17,366 bases of DNA from CBFHWY01 sp965659675. Lineage in GTDB: Bacteria; Bacteroidota; Bacteroidia; Flavobacteriales_G; Salibacteraceae. The DNA is taken from assembly GCA_965659675.1 (NCBI GenBank), contig CBFHWY010000061.1:1-17366 (forward strand), given 5' to 3'. A program made the position numbers and the translations under genes. The notes under the pieces were generated by a model, which was not told where the DNA came from, ran no database searches, and worked only from the letters and a program-made list of their open reading frames with translations. This document shows positions 15,147-17,366 of the stretch, in pieces; position 1 is the stretch's first letter, and every line of letters begins with the position of its first letter.

Positions 15147-15162
15147 AATAAGCTTATTTTTG
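15147..15162 (+). promoter_or_regulatory. Candidate -7 box overlapping a 12-bp palindrome upstream of the exporter gene
   Basis: TATTTTTG (15155-15162) fits TAnnTTTG and ends 15 bp before the exporter ATG. The upstream element is poor: a TTA rather than TTG at 15134-15136, 18 bp away. The box overlaps the perfect palindrome AATAAGCTTATT (15147-15158), which could be an operator. It is divergent from the promoter at 15070-15099, so the 122-bp region could control both units. Confidence 0.4.
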
Positions 15163-15177
15163 CCGCCGCAGATCCCG

Positions 15178-17366
15178 ATGAAGAAACTATTCACAAGGCA
15201 AGTAGCCATTCCTGTTCTGGCCGTTCTGGGCATACTTATCGGTCTTGCTATCAGCAAATTACCTGGGATCACCTTCGATTATAACTACGAGCATTTCTTC
15301 CCTAAAGGCGATGATGATTACCTAAAATACAAGGAGCATATTGCGCGCTTTCAAACAGACAATGATTTCTTGCTGATCGGAATCAAAAATGAAGAAGGCA
15401 TCTTCGATCGGGAATTTCTTCAAAAAGTAGATTCCCTTGACGACCTGATCCGTGAGTTGGATATGGTGGAATCTGTGCTTTCACCTACAAAATTCAAGAA
15501 CCCGATCATTGGTCCTTTTGGTGTGATCTCCCCAAAGATCCTGAACATCAAAAAGCCAGAGAACTACGCCAAAGATTCAATTCGAGTTTATGAAAATCCT
15601 GAGTTGATCGGCTCTCTTTTCGCTCCCGATGGAAAATCGATTAGTCTGGTTGTAAGGCATACCCCCTCCAAAGACCAAAAACGAAAAGATGCATTTACGC
15701 TCGCCCTCGAAAACCTGGTTTTCAGCTTTGATTTTGATGAGAGTCATGTAGCAGGGAAGATCAAAGGCCAACTCTATTTTATTGGAGCCATGAAAAAAGA
15801 ACTGGTTTCACTGATCATTGTGGCAGCACTTTTATTGTTGGTGATCCTCTGGTTCTCCTTTAAGTCGATCTGGGGAATATGGGTTCCACTATTGGTGGTT
15901 GGGAATACCATCATCCTTACCATGGCCTTTATGGTGATGGTAGGAAAACCAATCGACCTGATGAGCACGGTGATTCCCACCATTCTGTTTGTCGTTGGTA
16001 TCTCTAATGTGATCCACATCGTTGAGAAATACCTCGAAGAGCTCAGAAAAGGCAATCCAAAGAAACGTTCACTCATCATCGCCTACAGGGATATCGGGCT
16101 GGCAACGGTCCTTACTGCCCTTACCACGGCGATCGGATTTCTCTCTTTGCGTACATCAAGCATTATGCTGGTGAAAGAGTTTGGTGTTTTCACTGCAATC
16201 GGTGTTTTTGTGGCACTCTTTCTTAGCTTCACCTTTCTACCTGCATGCCTGATCCTCGTTCGTAAACCTCAGCGTGCTAAGAGAGCTCAGGACGAGTTGT
16301 TTTGGACCAAAAGACTACATCGCATCTTTTTATGGATCCTGCCTCGCAGGAAAATGCTGTTCATTTACAGTATCATCGTTTTCATCCTCACTATCCTGGG
16401 TATAGGACTGATCAAGGTCGACAACTCATTGCTGGAAGATTTTGCCACCGATGAAGCTTTCATTGCTGATTACAAATTCTTCGAAAAGGAATTCTCAGGA
16501 TTTAGACCGTTTGAACTAGCTGTGGAAGTGGTCGACACCAACTTCGTCATCACCGATCACGAAGTCATGCTTGAAATGGAAAAGATCGATACTTATCTCA
16601 GAGACAGCTTTGATTGTGGTTTCCTCATCTCTCCATTAACCTTTGTAAAGAGCACCTACAAAGCCATGAATGGGGGTCGGCAGGACTTCTATCGACTACC
16701 AGAAAAGAAAAAGATGAAACGGGTAAACAGAAACTTGAGAAGATTACCCAAGGTGAATCAAAGAGCTTTTATGTCTGACGACAAACGTTTTGCCAGATTC
16801 AGTGGCAAGGTGGAAGACATTGGAGGATACCTGATGCGCAGAAAGAATGAAAAGTTCAATGAGTTCCTCGATCAGAATATCAACCCTGAGCTCCTCAAAG
16901 TCAGCATGACCGGCATGCCTTATCTGATCGATAAGAACAATGATTCCCTTGCCAGCAATATTCTGAACGGACTGCTTCTGGCATTTTCCCTCATAGCGAT
17001 CATCATGGGACTTCTTTTCCGAAGTTGGAAGATCGTGATCATTAGCTTGCTTCCGAACATCATGCCTCTGCTCCTCATTACCACCTTCATGGGTCTGGTA
17101 GGTATCGATCTGAAGATCGCCACTTCCATCATCTTCACCATCGCCTTTGGTATTGCTGTGGATGATACGATTCACTTCATGTCAAAGTTCAGAATCGAGC
17201 TCAGCAAAGGAAAGTCAACCTTATATGCACTCAAACGAACCTATTTGTCTACCGGAAAGGCGATCATGGTAACGACCATCATACTGATCTCTGGATTCAT
17301 GACCCTGATCGTAAGCAGTATAGCCAGCAACTTTTATATGGGCTTGTTGATCAGTCTGACGCTCTT
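15178..17366 (+). CDS. MMPL/RND-superfamily exporter, 3' end outside the window
   Basis: Open for 729 codons from ATG 15178 to the window edge with no stop or frameshift, so it is partial. The protein is an inner-membrane proton-driven exporter of the MMPL/COG1033 class with two similar halves. TM1 (about 9-27) is followed by a periplasmic domain (about 30-200) and a membrane bundle (about 205-362). The second half repeats the pattern: TM about 392-412, periplasmic domain 415-590, then a bundle from about 594. The second-half motif GIAVDDTIHFMSKF (658-671) carries the acidic pair expected in the proton relay, while the matching first-half segment GISNVIHIVEKY (274-285) has Ser-Asn instead. 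Related Bacteroidota proteins are about 750-800 residues, so little is missing. Cargo is unknown; lipids or hydrophobic compounds are typical. Confidence 0.9.
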   Translation, partial: MKKLFTRQVAIPVLAVLGILIGLAISKLPGITFDYNYEHFFPKGDDDYLKYKEHIARFQTDNDFLLIGIKNEEGIFDREFLQKVDSLDDLIRELDMVESVLSPTKFKNPIIGPFGVISPKILNIKKPENYAKDSIRVYENPELIGSLFAPDGKSISLVVRHTPSKDQKRKDAFTLALENLVFSFDFDESHVAGKIKGQLYFIGAMKKELVSLIIVAALLLLVILWFSFKSIWGIWVPLLVVGNTIILTMAFMVMVGKPIDLMSTVIPTILFVVGISNVIHIVEKYLEELRKGNPKKRSLIIAYRDIGLATVLTALTTAIGFLSLRTSSIMLVKEFGVFTAIGVFVALFLSFTFLPACLILVRKPQRAKRAQDELFWTKRLHRIFLWILPRRKMLFIYSIIVFILTILGIGLIKVDNSLLEDFATDEAFIADYKFFEKEFSGFRPFELAVEVVDTNFVITDHEVMLEMEKIDTYLRDSFDCGFLISPLTFVKSTYKAMNGGRQDFYRLPEKKKMKRVNRNLRRLPKVNQRAFMSDDKRFARFSGKVEDIGGYLMRRKNEKFNEFLDQNINPELLKVSMTGMPYLIDKNNDSLASNILNGLLLAFSLIAIIMGLLFRSWKIVIISLLPNIMPLLLITTFMGLVGIDLKIATSIIFTIAFGIAVDDTIHFMSKFRIELSKGKSTLYALKRTYLSTGKAIMVTTIILISGFMTLIVSSIASNFYMGLLISLTL

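Noticed and set aside
15774..17175. Open frames of 73-143 codons on the minus strand
   Set aside because: They lie antisense to the exporter gene, whose plus-strand frame is continuous and clearly matches a known family; the antisense peptides are shadows of its codon usage.

Overview
The window looks like an ordinary chromosomal stretch of a Bacteroidota bacterium, probably of the Flavobacteriia/Cryomorphaceae type. The reasons are a giant PKD-repeat protein ending in a gliding-motility-associated (type IX secretion, type B) sorting domain, an Mpl-like Mur ligase, a BBP2-type outer-membrane barrel, a cysteine-free ArsC-fold protein of a kind common in flavobacteria, weak or absent Shine-Dalgarno sequences, and promoter-like TAnnTTTG boxes. 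No tRNA, rRNA, CRISPR array, transposase or prophage gene was seen.

Layout. 1-298: non-coding, with two short tandem arrays (a 7-bp unit and an 8-bp unit); the second runs over the stop codon of the first gene. 291-2433: a divergent pair, rhomboid protease (-) and Mpl-like peptidoglycan-recycling ligase (+). 2437-4823 (-): DEAD-box RNA helicase, cold-shock protein and LiaF-like membrane protein, in that order of transcription. 4824-5077: intergenic. 5078-5443 (+): ArsC-fold protein without cysteines, whose stop overlaps that of the next, convergent gene. 5440-10384 (-): a small secreted TonB-C-like protein followed by the 1434-residue PKD/T9SS protein, with a perfect 12-bp inverted repeat between them. 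10502-12846 (+): a two-gene unit of membrane acyltransferase and outer-membrane barrel, joined by an ATGA overlap. 12836-15055 (-): a three-gene unit of small exported protein, SDR oxidoreductase and double VOC protein. All three lie in one reading frame and are separated only by TAA stops, with TTG restarts; a good Bacteroidota promoter lies upstream. 15178-17366 (+): an MMPL/RND-type exporter that runs off the window.

How the genes fit together. Most are cell-envelope genes (peptidoglycan recycling, intramembrane proteolysis, phospholipid synthesis, outer-membrane barrel, secreted adhesin-like protein, RND exporter). The helicase/cold-shock pair is an RNA-remodelling module. I did not find a convincing new defence or mobile system. 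The most unusual signals are the in-frame TAA/TTG gene chain, repeated obligatory TTG starts, a marked excess of GATC, the 9760-9801 inverted repeat, and the two tandem arrays at the left edge.
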